The notes: generated by a model from the letters alone, not told the origin. A DNA stretch of 64,000 nucleotides from Candidatus Obscuribacterales bacterium (GCA_021732085.1 JAKFVQ010000027.1:1-64000); one strand, 5' to 3'. Positions 9,086-16,892 are shown, counted from the stretch's first letter. Numbers and translations are program-made.

Positions 9086-10072
9086 TTATTTCGATAACTC
9101 AAGTACTATCTTACCGAAATTCTTGTTTTTATCCATGAATTCATGTGCTTCTGATGCTTGTGCCAGCGGGAGAACCTTGTCTATCATGGGTTTCAGGAGC
9201 CCTTTCTCAATAAGAGGGGCAATGTGATTCTCGAGAGTCCTTGTTGCGAGGATTTTCTCTTCGAGCGGGCGCATCCTTAAAGTCGTACCTTTAATCGTGA
9301 CCCTCTTTCTAAGCACTTGTCCAAAGTCCACATCGCAATGCAGACCGCCCACAAGACCAACGACGATGATTCGTCCTTTTGTCGCAACGCAGTGGACATC
9401 TTCATTTATATAGTGTCCGCCAACGAGTTCCACGATAATGTTGGCGCCGGCGCCTTTGGTTATGCTCTTAACTTGTTCGGCGAACTTGCCGTCGCGAATT
9501 ATCAATCCGTGGTCGAGCCCGCAGCTTCGCGCGCGCTGGATCTTTTCTTCTGAGCGCGCGGTACCAATTACCTGTGCGCCAAATAGCTTTCCTAGTTGCA
9601 GCGCTGCGACACCAACACCGCTGCCGACCGCGTGAATCAAGACAGTTTCGCCTGAGGCCAGGACGCATTGGCTCACCATTGCGTCATATGCTGTGATGAA
9701 TACTTCCGGTACAGCGGCGGCTTCCACAAAGGAGAGGTTAGCGGGCATGCGGGCCACGCAACGCGAATGAACAATTACAAAATCAGCATAGGTGCCACCA
9801 CCGGCGATGCCGAACACTTTGTCGCCCACCTGCAAGTGTTCGACGCCGGGACCGAGCTCGTCAATAACTCCTGCAAACTCGAGCCCAGGAATATCTGGTG
9901 GCGAATCGGGCGGGGAAGGATAGTGTCCCATTCGCTGCATTGAATCGGCGCGGTTGACGCCGGCAGCTTTAACACGCACTCGCACTTCACCCTTTCCTGG
10001 CTGCGGATCTGCTGCTTCCTCCATCTGAAGTACTTCCGGCCCGCCTGGACGCTTTATGACGATAGCGCGCAT
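9086..10072 (-). CDS. NAD(P)H:quinone oxidoreductase, zinc-free MDR family
   Basis: A 328-residue medium-chain dehydrogenase/reductase of the QOR/PIG3 type. The N-terminal GroES-like half contains VKAAGVNRADSMQRMGHYP and PGLEFAGVI. The Rossmann half has GETVLIHAVGSGVGVAALQL and then IVVGLVGG. The cysteine ligands of zinc alcohol dehydrogenases are absent, as expected for quinone or enone reductases using NADPH. The real substrate cannot be read from the sequence. The start is ATG 10072 behind GAGGTG. It leads a probable three-gene operon with the Ser/Thr kinase and mnmD. Confidence 0.87.
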   Translation of the reverse strand: MRAIVIKRPGGPEVLQMEEAADPQPGKGEVRVRVKAAGVNRADSMQRMGHYPSPPDSPPDIPGLEFAGVIDELGPGVEHLQVGDKVFGIAGGGTYADFVIVHSRCVARMPANLSFVEAAAVPEVFITAYDAMVSQCVLASGETVLIHAVGSGVGVAALQLGKLFGAQVIGTARSEEKIQRARSCGLDHGLIIRDGKFAEQVKSITKGAGANIIVELVGGHYINEDVHCVATKGRIIVVGLVGGLHCDVDFGQVLRKRVTIKGTTLRMRPLEEKILATRTLENHIAPLIEKGLLKPMIDKVLPLAQASEAHEFMDKNKNFGKIVLELSK

Positions 10073-10100
10073 TAATTCACCTCAAAAAGGGCTATTTAAA

Positions 10101-10130
10101 CGACAAGCCAGCCTTGCGGCCAGCTTGTCG
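10101..10130 (-). terminator. Probable terminator after the LEA-like gene
   Basis: CGACAAGC pairs perfectly with GCTTGTCG, with a further GCC/GGC inner pairing. On the minus strand the hairpin begins 41 bases after the stop of the LEA-like gene and is followed by TTTAAATAGC and, further on, CCCTTTTT. It separates that gene from the quinone oxidoreductase operon. Confidence 0.5.
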
Positions 10131-10170
10131 AATAGTATATCTAGCTTATCGCTTAAGTAACCGTTATTGC

Positions 10171-10734
10171 TTACTTACCGACTGCGTCTTTGCCGAGCTT
10201 TTCAGTGCCCTTGACGACGGCTTTGCCAGCGCCAGCTGTATCTTTGACAGCATCTTTGGTTACTGTTTCGCCGCCCTTAACTACGTCTTTGGTCACGCCA
10301 GCGGCGCCTTTGACGGTGTCCTTGGTAACGCCAGCGCTACCCTTGACCACATCTTTGGTGACACCAGCAGTACCTTTAACGGCATCTTTGGTAGCGCCGG
10401 CGCTACCCTTGACCACGTCTTTGGTTACGCCTGCGCTGTCCTTGACGACATCTTTTCCAACTTTAGCGGTGCCCTTAGCTGCATCGCCAAGACCCTTTTC
10501 GGTTGCTTTGACAGTGGCTTCGGTGCCTTTTACAACTCCTTTAGCGCTGTCTTTGATTACGGCTTCGCTGCCTTTGGTAAGAACGGCTGCGCCTTTTTTC
10601 AATTCGACTACTGCCTTCTTGAATTTTCCAGGCTCCTTAGCACCGTCAGTAACGGCCTTGTCTTCGTCCGCCTGGACAGCGGGCATGATGGCAAGCGACG
10701 CAATTGCTGCCAGTACAAAGAACTTTTTGTCCAT
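10171..10734 (-). CDS. Exported LEA-like repeat protein
   Basis: A 187-residue protein beginning at ATG 10734, which has a strong GGGAGGG ribosome site; the longer open frame upstream is non-coding. Residues 1-22 are a signal peptide (FFVLAAIASLAIMPAVQA). The mature part is a run of 11-residue units such as KDVVKGSAGVTKD and KDAVKGTAGVTKD, rich in Lys, Asp, Ala, Gly and Thr and lacking Cys and Trp. Eleven-residue amphipathic repeats of this kind are typical of group 3 LEA and apolipoprotein-like proteins, which are unfolded in water and shield membranes or proteins during drying or freezing. Periplasmic location is inferred from the signal peptide. A hairpin terminator follows. Confidence 0.75.
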   Translation of the reverse strand: MDKKFFVLAAIASLAIMPAVQADEDKAVTDGAKEPGKFKKAVVELKKGAAVLTKGSEAVIKDSAKGVVKGTEATVKATEKGLGDAAKGTAKVGKDVVKDSAGVTKDVVKGSAGATKDAVKGTAGVTKDVVKGSAGVTKDTVKGAAGVTKDVVKGGETVTKDAVKDTAGAGKAVVKGTEKLGKDAVGK

Positions 10735-10859
10735 GACTTCCCTCCCGGTCATCAAATAATTTGAACTTTTCCAGTATACCGAGTTATGGATCCTGCATCC
10801 CGGAAAAGAGGCAATTATGTGGTAATTTGACGTGGTTAAGCTACCGGTCACCGGAAACG

Positions 10860-11903
10860 ATGTCAACTGAGAACAGCCCCGCGACAAATGGGCCAAATAA
10901 AGCTGAGAACTGTTCATTAATTGCATGGGTGGGATATGGTCCCGACGGTTATGAAGAGCTGACACTGAGTTCGGTGGCAGAGGCAAAAGAGAAGCTGGCA
11001 AAATATCCCGTAAATTGGATAAATGTCGAGGCTTGCAAGGACCCGCAGATATTTGATCAGTTCCGGATTGCATTCAACCTCCACGAACTTGCTGTTGAGG
11101 ATTGCACTACTGTTCACCAGCGTTCGAAGGTTGAGGATTACAAAACACACTTATTCATTGTGACGCGGATGCCGCTGAATGTTGAGACCGGTCATACCGA
11201 ACAGCTAGGCATGTTTCTTGGAGAGAGATTCGTTCTCTGTTTTCAGGATGAGGAAGGCGGCGATTGCCTTGATACTGTTCGCGACCGCATCAGAAGAGGC
11301 TACGGGGCTATAAGAACGCAAGGCAGCGATTACCTCTGCTATGCAATTATCGATGCTGTTGTTGATGCCTATTTCCCTGTTTTGAATAATCTCAGCGAAC
11401 GAATTGACGGTTTGGAGGATGAGATCCTCGAATCGGATCGCAGGGATATTTCTGCTGAAATTCACAAATTGAAACGCGAAGTCCTGACGCTTCGACGTGC
11501 GGTTTGGCCGCTGCGCGACGCCATCAATACCCTTGTGCGCGACAGCCATCCATTTCTGTCTGATACCACACGAATTTATTTGCGAGACTGCTACGATCAC
11601 ATCGCGCGAATAATCGATCTCGTTGAGATGTATCGAGAATTGACTATAGATATGATGGATATTCACTTGAGTATGGTGAATAACCGAATGAACGAAATCA
11701 TCAAAGTGTTGACCGTAGTCACGACCATCTTCATTCCGCCTACATTCATTGCAGGTGTTTATGGAATGAACTTCAATCCTGAAGCGTCTCCATTCAATAT
11801 GCCGGAGCTAAACTGGTACTACGGCTATTTCGGTGCCATAGGACTAATGGTCTTCACCTCGATTGCAATTCTGGCTTTTCTCAAATTGAAGAAGTGGATT
11901 TAG
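10860..11903 (+). CDS. corA: CorA-family magnesium/divalent cation transporter
   Basis: A 347-residue CorA protein if started at ATG 10860; the open frame from 10761 adds a peptide overlapping the divergent promoter region. The large N-terminal cytoplasmic domain (to about residue 285) precedes two C-terminal membrane helices. The signature YGMNF is at residues 301-305 and the periplasmic loop is acidic (NPEASPFNMPELNW). The C-terminus is the usual basic tail (LKLKKWI). It forms homopentameric channels importing Mg2+ (or Co2+/Ni2+). Its stop overlaps the last four bases of the convergent hypothetical gene. The ribosome site is weak. Confidence 0.93.
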   Translation: MSTENSPATNGPNKAENCSLIAWVGYGPDGYEELTLSSVAEAKEKLAKYPVNWINVEACKDPQIFDQFRIAFNLHELAVEDCTTVHQRSKVEDYKTHLFIVTRMPLNVETGHTEQLGMFLGERFVLCFQDEEGGDCLDTVRDRIRRGYGAIRTQGSDYLCYAIIDAVVDAYFPVLNNLSERIDGLEDEILESDRRDISAEIHKLKREVLTLRRAVWPLRDAINTLVRDSHPFLSDTTRIYLRDCYDHIARIIDLVEMYRELTIDMMDIHLSMVNNRMNEIIKVLTVVTTIFIPPTFIAGVYGMNFNPEASPFNMPELNWYYGYFGAIGLMVFTSIAILAFLKLKKWI

Positions 11904-12358
11904 AATTCGCCTTTTATTCCCATTCTATATCTTCTGTAGTAGTGGGCATCAGTTAGGCTATGATTCTCGTACGTGGGCATCTTAAGTTGAAATCGGCTTC
12001 CGGGTTCAAGTATTTTGCCATCTAGCGTTGGTACTCCGCTAGCAGTTTTGCCCCATGGCAAAATGCGCCCGATCACATCTGGTCCGCGATCACCTACGTC
12101 TTCCCAAAATATGATTTTGTCTCCAGGCTTAATTTCCTGTTTGCCGCCTTCGATTGGCTTGTCGTTAATTACTGGTCTGAACATTCTTGTCGATTCAGTC
12201 ATCACAATCTTGCCGGTCTTATCTACGTTTACCACTGGCAAAGCCGTTGGACCATCAGCTAGATTCATTGAAGATCGCAAGCGCCACATCAGATCATTTA
12301 AGTGAATTTCCGGTGCGAGTTTTTGAATGCACGAATGGCCCTGCATTTTTTCCACCAA
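11900..12358 (-). CDS. Hypothetical protein, start uncertain
   Basis: A 152-residue reading from TTG 12358. It is not recognised. The C-terminal half is beta-rich (KPGDKIIFWEDVGDRGPDVIG, then FQLKMPTYENHSL) and no membrane segment is visible. The frame stays open upstream of 12358 for about 45 codons with protein-like content (PLHNSTVIDRNARILFALVEKMQ) but offers no ATG, GTG or TTG there. Either an unusual start is used or the N-terminus has been lost. Its 3' end overlaps corA by four bases, which is unusual and would couple the two antisense transcripts. Confidence 0.55.
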   Translation of the reverse strand: MVEKMQGHSCIQKLAPEIHLNDLMWRLRSSMNLADGPTALPVVNVDKTGKIVMTESTRMFRPVINDKPIEGGKQEIKPGDKIIFWEDVGDRGPDVIGRILPWGKTASGVPTLDGKILEPGSRFQLKMPTYENHSLTDAHYYRRYRMGIKGEF

Positions 12359-12448
12359 CGCGAAAAGTATGCGTGCATTGCGATCGATGACTGTGGAATT
12401 ATGAAGCGGACGACGTCGAAGGTCGAAGTGCTTTTGCCCCAGAAGAAC

Positions 12449-12454
12449 TATAAT
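12449..12454 (+). promoter_or_regulatory. Putative -10 box of the universal stress gene
   Basis: A perfect TATAAT lies 37 bases before the universal-stress start codon. No good -35 hexamer is found 16-18 bases upstream, so it may be an extended or activator-dependent promoter. Confidence 0.4.
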
Positions 12455-12490
12455 TAGGAAGGACGGTAAATATTGAGAGGAGCCGCCATT

Positions 12491-12949
12491 ATGAAAGTGC
12501 TAATAGCTGCCGACGAATCGGAATTCTCTCGCTCCGCATTGAACTCCGTTCTTGCACGACCCTGGCCGCCGCAAACGGAATTTCTGATCCTCAGTGTTGT
12601 GCCTTACATTCCTCCAGCCTATGGTGACTGGCAATTGGGATATGCGCATTCAGCCAAAGAAGCGCAATCTGCGCTGAATAAACTCCATCTCGATACGGTA
12701 ACTGAATATGAAAACTTGCTGCGTCAGACCTTTCCTGATAGTCAAATCGAAGGAAAAGTAGTAACAGGCAGCGTTAGGGATTGCATTGTCGATGAGGCTG
12801 AAAGCTGGCAAGCCGATCTGATAGTGATGGGATCTCATGGGCGCACAGGGATGAGCCGCTTCCTCTTAGGTAGCGTCGCGGAGTCAGTTCTTGGTCGTTC
12901 GCCTTGTTCAGTAGAGATTATCAGGACTAGCAAAGCAGCGGCAGTATAA
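12491..12949 (+). CDS. Universal stress protein (UspA family)
   Basis: A single-domain Usp of 152 residues. ATG 12491 is chosen because GAGAGGAG lies nine bases before it; a TTG at 12473 lacks a ribosome site. The N-terminus KVLIAADESEFS has the nucleotide-contacting Asp, and the C-terminus has the ATP-binding motif G-x2-G-x9-GS (GSHGRTGMSRFLLGS). It should therefore be an ATP-binding Usp. Such proteins act as cytoplasmic homodimers induced by stress, often with no known enzymatic role. A second, divergent Usp-like gene follows 105 bases downstream. Confidence 0.9.
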   Translation: MKVLIAADESEFSRSALNSVLARPWPPQTEFLILSVVPYIPPAYGDWQLGYAHSAKEAQSALNKLHLDTVTEYENLLRQTFPDSQIEGKVVTGSVRDCIVDEAESWQADLIVMGSHGRTGMSRFLLGSVAESVLGRSPCSVEIIRTSKAAAV

Positions 12950-13054
12950 ATGCGGCTATACGGATTCCGGTGAAAGAGCTTAAGACTGCAAGGAAGTATA
13001 GAATCTCGTGGTATCCATGGTAGTAGGACAGCGAGCTTTTGAGGGTTAGCATTT

Positions 13055-14035
13055 ATGAAAGGCAAATCCATACTGTTAGCACTGAGTGGCTCTCAACAGT
13101 CTCGATATGCGACCGAGGTATGCTGGAAATTAGCCACACAGTTCCAGGCGAAGATTACTGCGCATCACGTCGTTGATTCTCACAGCGCCTGGGAGTTTCT
13201 TGGTCACGAAAAACCTGGATATCTAAAGTCAGACAGGTACTTGAATGCGTATCAGGCACTCTGCAAATCGCTGTTTTGCTTGGGCGAAGAACTAGCTGAG
13301 GCATATGCAAGCGAAGCGAAGAAACGCGGCGTTGATGACGTTTGCATTGTGGATGAAGGTAATCCGATCGATCAGATTTGCCGGCGCTCCCGTGATCATA
13401 AGTTGGTCGTGATCGGCCACCGTTCGCATAGTGCGGTCGAGCACTCGATTAATGCTAATGAGGATGCGGCGGTGCCTCATGCCGCTGGACAATTCATGCG
13501 ACTATCGATTGCCGAAGCCCTTAGTAATGAATGTCCCAGACCTCTGCTGATTGTGCAGGATGAGTGCAGCGTCTGGACTTCAATGACAATTTTGATTTCG
13601 ATGGATCACGTCAATGAGATTTTCATCAATTCCTGTCTCGATATGGCGGATGGGCTGAAGATCAAGCCGGTGCTGATGTGCATATCCAGCGGTGAGCATG
13701 AGGAAAGTCCTGAAAGCTTTATCAAAGATCTCAGGGAATCCAATTCCCGCCTAGCCACAATTCCAATGGCTGTCGCTCCAGCGGATAGTCGGATATCGAT
13801 TCATGCAGATAAATGGTTTGTACCTGACGGTGTAACTGTAGATAAAAAGCAGTTCCAGAACACCTTAGTTGTTATCCCAACCAGGAAAGTAGCCAATGAG
13901 CGGATAACGGTTGTCGATAGTTCGCCTGCATTTTTCGTTCGCAATTTGACTTTGCCTTCAATTCTCTTGTGGCCGGAAGAATATTCGTACTCCCTTTCTG
14001 CTGCCGAAGAGAGTAAAGCCGTAAGCCGTAAGTAA
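13055..14035 (+). CDS. Tandem, degenerate universal stress-like protein
   Basis: A 326-residue protein starting at ATG 13055 behind GAGGG. The first half has the Usp opening KSILLALSGSQQSRYA, with Asp replaced by Gly/Ser-type residues, and VVIGHRSHSAVE, in which the usual ATP motif is broken. The second half (from about residue 170, MTILISMD) looks like another Usp fold with no glycine motif. It is probably a two-domain Usp that no longer binds ATP, perhaps acting as a partner or sensor of the upstream Usp. That role is inference from adjacency. Confidence 0.7.
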   Translation: MKGKSILLALSGSQQSRYATEVCWKLATQFQAKITAHHVVDSHSAWEFLGHEKPGYLKSDRYLNAYQALCKSLFCLGEELAEAYASEAKKRGVDDVCIVDEGNPIDQICRRSRDHKLVVIGHRSHSAVEHSINANEDAAVPHAAGQFMRLSIAEALSNECPRPLLIVQDECSVWTSMTILISMDHVNEIFINSCLDMADGLKIKPVLMCISSGEHEESPESFIKDLRESNSRLATIPMAVAPADSRISIHADKWFVPDGVTVDKKQFQNTLVVIPTRKVANERITVVDSSPAFFVRNLTLPSILLWPEEYSYSLSAAEESKAVSRK

Positions 14036-14066
14036 AGGTGCTGCCATCTAGCTGGGAATTGCAGGC

Positions 14067-14723
14067 TCAGCAATTTCCAAGTTTATAACCGGCGCCGGCT
14101 ATGACTTCGATAATTCTTTCGCCCAATTGTTGGCGGATGCGTTTGACTGTTGTGCGCAGAGCTTCCGAACTTACATCACTGTTTGAGGGCCAAACCCTAA
14201 GGAGCAGATCGTTCGCTTTGAAAATTTGTTGCGGGTGTCTTGCCAAAAATTCCAGTAGCGCAAATTCGCGTGGGCGCAGTTTAACTTGTTTTCCTTCAAT
14301 ATTTGCCGAAAGACTAGTTGGATTCAGGACGCAATCTCCTATCCTGTAGTAATCGCAAATCATGCCCGGCCGACGGAGTAAGGCACGCACTCTTGAACTC
14401 AGCTCCCTTAAACTAAAGGGATTGATAAGACAGTCGTCAGCGCCGGCATCAAGGTATTCGCTCCGCTCTTCAATCGTTGCACATTGGGTCAGCACTATGA
14501 TCGGAGCCGTCCCGCTTTGTCGGTACCATTTCAAAAGTGACAGCGCCTGCTTACTGTTAGCCTTCCAGCTGAAAATGATAAGGTCATAGCAGCCACGTTC
14601 CAACCAGTGCCTGGCTTGCTCGCCGGCATGAATAATTTCGATATCGTGGTTGTCTTTTCTCAATTGAGAAGAGACTGTTCCGGTCAGGATTTCATTGTCT
14701 TCAATGAAAAGTATCTTTGCCAT
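14067..14723 (-). CDS. OmpR/PhoB-type regulator with degenerate receiver
   Basis: A 218-residue protein with an N-terminal receiver fold (MAKILFIEDNE) and a C-terminal winged helix (LRPREFALLEFLARHP, then SSEALRTTVKRIRQQLG). ATG 14723 matches the start of its paralog at 29590. The phosphorylation-site aspartate is replaced by Ser52 (codon AGC, context LIIFSWK; the paralog reads LMIFDWE). The conserved lysine before Pro-Phe is Asn101. The acidic pair near the N-terminus and the Thr in VLTQ remain. It therefore cannot use ordinary phosphotransfer and probably works as an orphan, constitutively folded or ligand-controlled DNA-binding protein. No histidine kinase is adjacent. Confidence 0.9.
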   Translation of the reverse strand: MAKILFIEDNEILTGTVSSQLRKDNHDIEIIHAGEQARHWLERGCYDLIIFSWKANSKQALSLLKWYRQSGTAPIIVLTQCATIEERSEYLDAGADDCLINPFSLRELSSRVRALLRRPGMICDYYRIGDCVLNPTSLSANIEGKQVKLRPREFALLEFLARHPQQIFKANDLLLRVWPSNSDVSSEALRTTVKRIRQQLGERIIEVIAGAGYKLGNC

Positions 14724-14824
14724 AATTGCACCAACTCCGCCACTTCTCATTTTCTGATTATTTCGATTAGGAGCAATGTTGAGTTATGCAGTTAGTCTTG
14801 TGCGGATTGCTAAGCACTTTGCGG

Positions 14825-16105
14825 TTATCCGCCAGCATAGCTCCAATGGTGATAGTCATTCGCGATAGGACCCCTTCCGTCGCCGTGCTGCCAACCAGCG
14901 TTGCGCAGAGCCCGCTGGACAATAGGGTTGTTCCAGTTTTTGATGTCCATAGCTCCGGTGCTTTGATGGCGAGAAGCGCCCACCCTAGCCGCAATGCGTG
15001 CTGTTCTGACAGCCGACTGTTGCTGGCTATTTGTTCTTCCGGCCGGATTGTAACTGCCCGCATCGTTTTCAGGTTGTATTGGCACGCCGTTTCTTGTTGC
15101 TTCCTCTTGCGCACGAAGGAATGCCAGCCCGGCGGCGCGTGGAAGCCATAGTGGGACGTTTGTTTTGAGGGTGAATTCGCCACTTGCATTCATGTAGCGG
15201 ATGTTGCCGTTTGTGCCGATGAGCACTGCATCCGGGTGCCTGCTCATCACTTCTCGCACATACGACTGTTCGAGTATGCCCTTGCTGATTAGTTCTGGAT
15301 CTGAGATCGATTTACCTTTCCAGTATGCCGCCCCTGCTGTGTCTCGTGGTGCGTCAGGAGCCGAGCGGCGGTCTCCGCTGTAATCGCGTGGGACTATAGG
15401 CGTCAGAGTTTTCGGCCAGACTTTTGACTCTGGCGTTAACTGAATATCTGGAGTTGGGAACCAATCTTTCTGGGCGGCCGGTTTATTCGTCGGCTTGTTA
15501 TTCGGCACGGGATCCACGGGCACTACAAATGGTGGCAGTGTCGGCAGGGTGGGTAGGGTCGCTCCATCTGTAGGAATTGCCTCTCTTCGTTTTGGTGGTT
15601 CAAAACTCGTTGGCGACTTCTGCTCTGAGGCTGGCTTTGAGTCTTGCTTTGGCTCTGGCTTCGAATCGGACTTTGAATCTGGCTTTGAGTTTGGCTTTGA
15701 ATCTGGCTTCGAATCCGACTTAGAGTCTGGCTTCGAATCTGGATTCGAATCCGACTTAGAGTCAGGTTTCGAATCCGACTCCCGCTTCGTCGGTGGGGTA
15801 TTCGCGGGGGGATCGTCGAAGAGCGGCGGACGGTACACATCAGGTAGATTTTCCTGAGGAGCTGATGATGTACCCGAATTGGCTTTCTTCTCTGGATTGC
15901 TGTTTGATTGAATTTCGATCTTCGGCAAAGCGTTCAGGCTCTCATTTAGCGGCTTGTCTTGCTTCGGCAGATTGTGAATTTTGAAACGCGCATTCAATGC
16001 AGGATCCATGAGATCTTGCATTGATGAATTCATATCATCAGCCGTCTTCGTGCGGCTGTTGTTTTCAAACAGTTTTTCCATTTTTGTTTCTGTATTAAGA
16101 CGCAT
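14825..16105 (-). CDS. Putative M15-like (VanY/DD-peptidase) zinc peptidase with low-complexity linker
   Basis: A 426-residue protein if started at ATG 16105; ATG 16081 and GTG 16153 are alternatives and none has a strong ribosome site. Residues 100-170 are a Ser-Asp-Lys-Pro repeat linker followed by a Pro/Thr-rich stretch. The last ~150 residues end with SRHQSTGAMDIKNW (H380, D387) and NDYHHWSY (H419/H420). An H-x6-D pair followed by a C-terminal His is the zinc-ligand pattern of M15 D-Ala-D-Ala carboxypeptidases and Hedgehog-type domains. The usual catalytic Glu would here be Asp417. No signal peptide is evident. Peptidoglycan cleavage is inferred, not shown. Confidence 0.55.
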   Translation of the reverse strand: MRLNTETKMEKLFENNSRTKTADDMNSSMQDLMDPALNARFKIHNLPKQDKPLNESLNALPKIEIQSNSNPEKKANSGTSSAPQENLPDVYRPPLFDDPPANTPPTKRESDSKPDSKSDSNPDSKPDSKSDSKPDSKPNSKPDSKSDSKPEPKQDSKPASEQKSPTSFEPPKRREAIPTDGATLPTLPTLPPFVVPVDPVPNNKPTNKPAAQKDWFPTPDIQLTPESKVWPKTLTPIVPRDYSGDRRSAPDAPRDTAGAAYWKGKSISDPELISKGILEQSYVREVMSRHPDAVLIGTNGNIRYMNASGEFTLKTNVPLWLPRAAGLAFLRAQEEATRNGVPIQPENDAGSYNPAGRTNSQQQSAVRTARIAARVGASRHQSTGAMDIKNWNNPIVQRALRNAGWQHGDGRGPIANDYHHWSYAGG

Positions 16106-16363
16106 TCCCTTTAAGAGGAAGGTGCGCCGAATGAAAAGGAAGCTTGGGAACACCTCTATCTTTGGCGGAGATCCGGTGCGCTATTCCCAGTAATAACTTA
16201 GTTAGCAGAATGTAATTTAGATGGAGTGGCATCGCAGTGGCAAGCAGATTAAATCTTGCTGGAAATCTGTTCAGACTTTTCGTGGTGAAGTGATCTTGGC
16301 TCACTTCTTGTTGAACCCAACTTTATCGACTGCCACTTTTGGAGTTGCCTCAAAATCGAATAA
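16106..16363. other. Start of a 787-base gene-free region
   Basis: The gap between the M15-like gene and the next gene runs from 16106 to 16892. In this first part I see no gene, hairpin or promoter worth naming; the elements further right are listed separately. Confidence 0.6.
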
Positions 16364-16444
16364 TTGACAACTGTTTTTTATGTCGTATACGACATATTCG
16401 TGGAGGATATGTCGTATACGACATATTTGACAACTGTTTTTTAT
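16364..16444. promoter_or_regulatory. Paired operator-like palindromes with duplicated TTGACA box
   Basis: The perfect 14-bp palindrome TGTCGTATACGACA occurs at 16381-16394 and again at 16410-16423. The direct repeat TTGACAACTGTTTTTTAT occurs at 16364-16381 and 16427-16444. The first TTGACA is 16 bases from TATACG inside the first palindrome, so a repressor bound there would cover a promoter. GGAGG and an ATG at 16409 open only a 30-codon frame, ending in the hairpin at 16485. This arrangement is typical of a self-repressed operon (GntR-, TetR- or toxin-antitoxin-type), but no such gene follows. Confidence 0.6.
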
Positions 16445-16484
16445 TCACTTCCGCGGTGTCGGCAAGAAAGAAGCATCCCTGATC

Positions 16485-16529
16485 GGCGATCTACTTACTA
16501 GTCTAAATGAGACTAGTAAGTAGATCGCC
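16485..16529. repeat. Perfect 20-bp inverted repeat
   Basis: GGCGATCTACTTACTAGTCT at 16485-16504 is exactly complementary to 16510-16529, with a five-base loop (AAATG). No U-tract follows on either strand, so a standard terminator is unlikely. It could be a mobile-element end, a recombination site or a transcript-stabilising hairpin. Confidence 0.75.
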
Positions 16530-16723
16530 AAAAATAGATCCCAGCGAATTAAGCTGAAAAACATTGCTCCTTAATACCAAGCAGATCCGGCGTTCCGGTC
16601 TAAGCGCAGACAGGAAGGACTGCTCGCGTTGGGGCAAGTAGATCCTCCGGAGCGAAAGAAGGGCGCGCCCTTCTCGAAGCAGGCTCCAAGTCTGCACTTC
16701 CATTGCGCGCCTGTTCGGCTACG

Positions 16724-16878
16724 TTGCGGGCTTCCATTGCGGGCTTCCATTGCGGGCTTCCATTGCGGGCTTCCACTCTGCGGGCTTCCATTGCGGGCTT
16801 CCATTGCGGGCTTCCACTCTGCGGGCTTCCACTCTGCGGGCTTCCACTCTTCAGGCTTCCACTCTTCAGGCTGGAAGC
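16724..16878. repeat. 13/15-bp tandem repeat (GCGGGCTTCCATT / GCGGGCTTCCACTCT)
   Basis: Nine exact copies of GGGCTTCC lie 13 or 15 bases apart between 16728 and 16845, followed by diverged AGGCTTCC copies that merge into CAGGCTGGAAGC at 16867. Open frames on both strands here code only for the repeat and are not genes. The right end resembles the dispersed GCTGGAAGC repeat seen at 1959 and 51509. Confidence 0.85.
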
Positions 16879-16892
16879 TTGCGCTCCCATGG

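Noticed and set aside
10190-10759. 189-codon plus-strand frame
   Set aside because: It is the antisense of the LEA-like repeat gene, which has a signal peptide and GGGAGGG ribosome site; both cannot be real and the minus strand is far better supported.
16409-16502. 30-codon frame starting at the second palindrome (MSYTTY...)
   Set aside because: GGAGG is only two bases before the ATG and the peptide is largely palindrome-derived; kept only as part of the orphan operator finding.
16364-16878. CRISPR array
   Set aside because: Repeats are short and tandem or palindromic, without regularly spaced unique spacers, and no cas gene is near.
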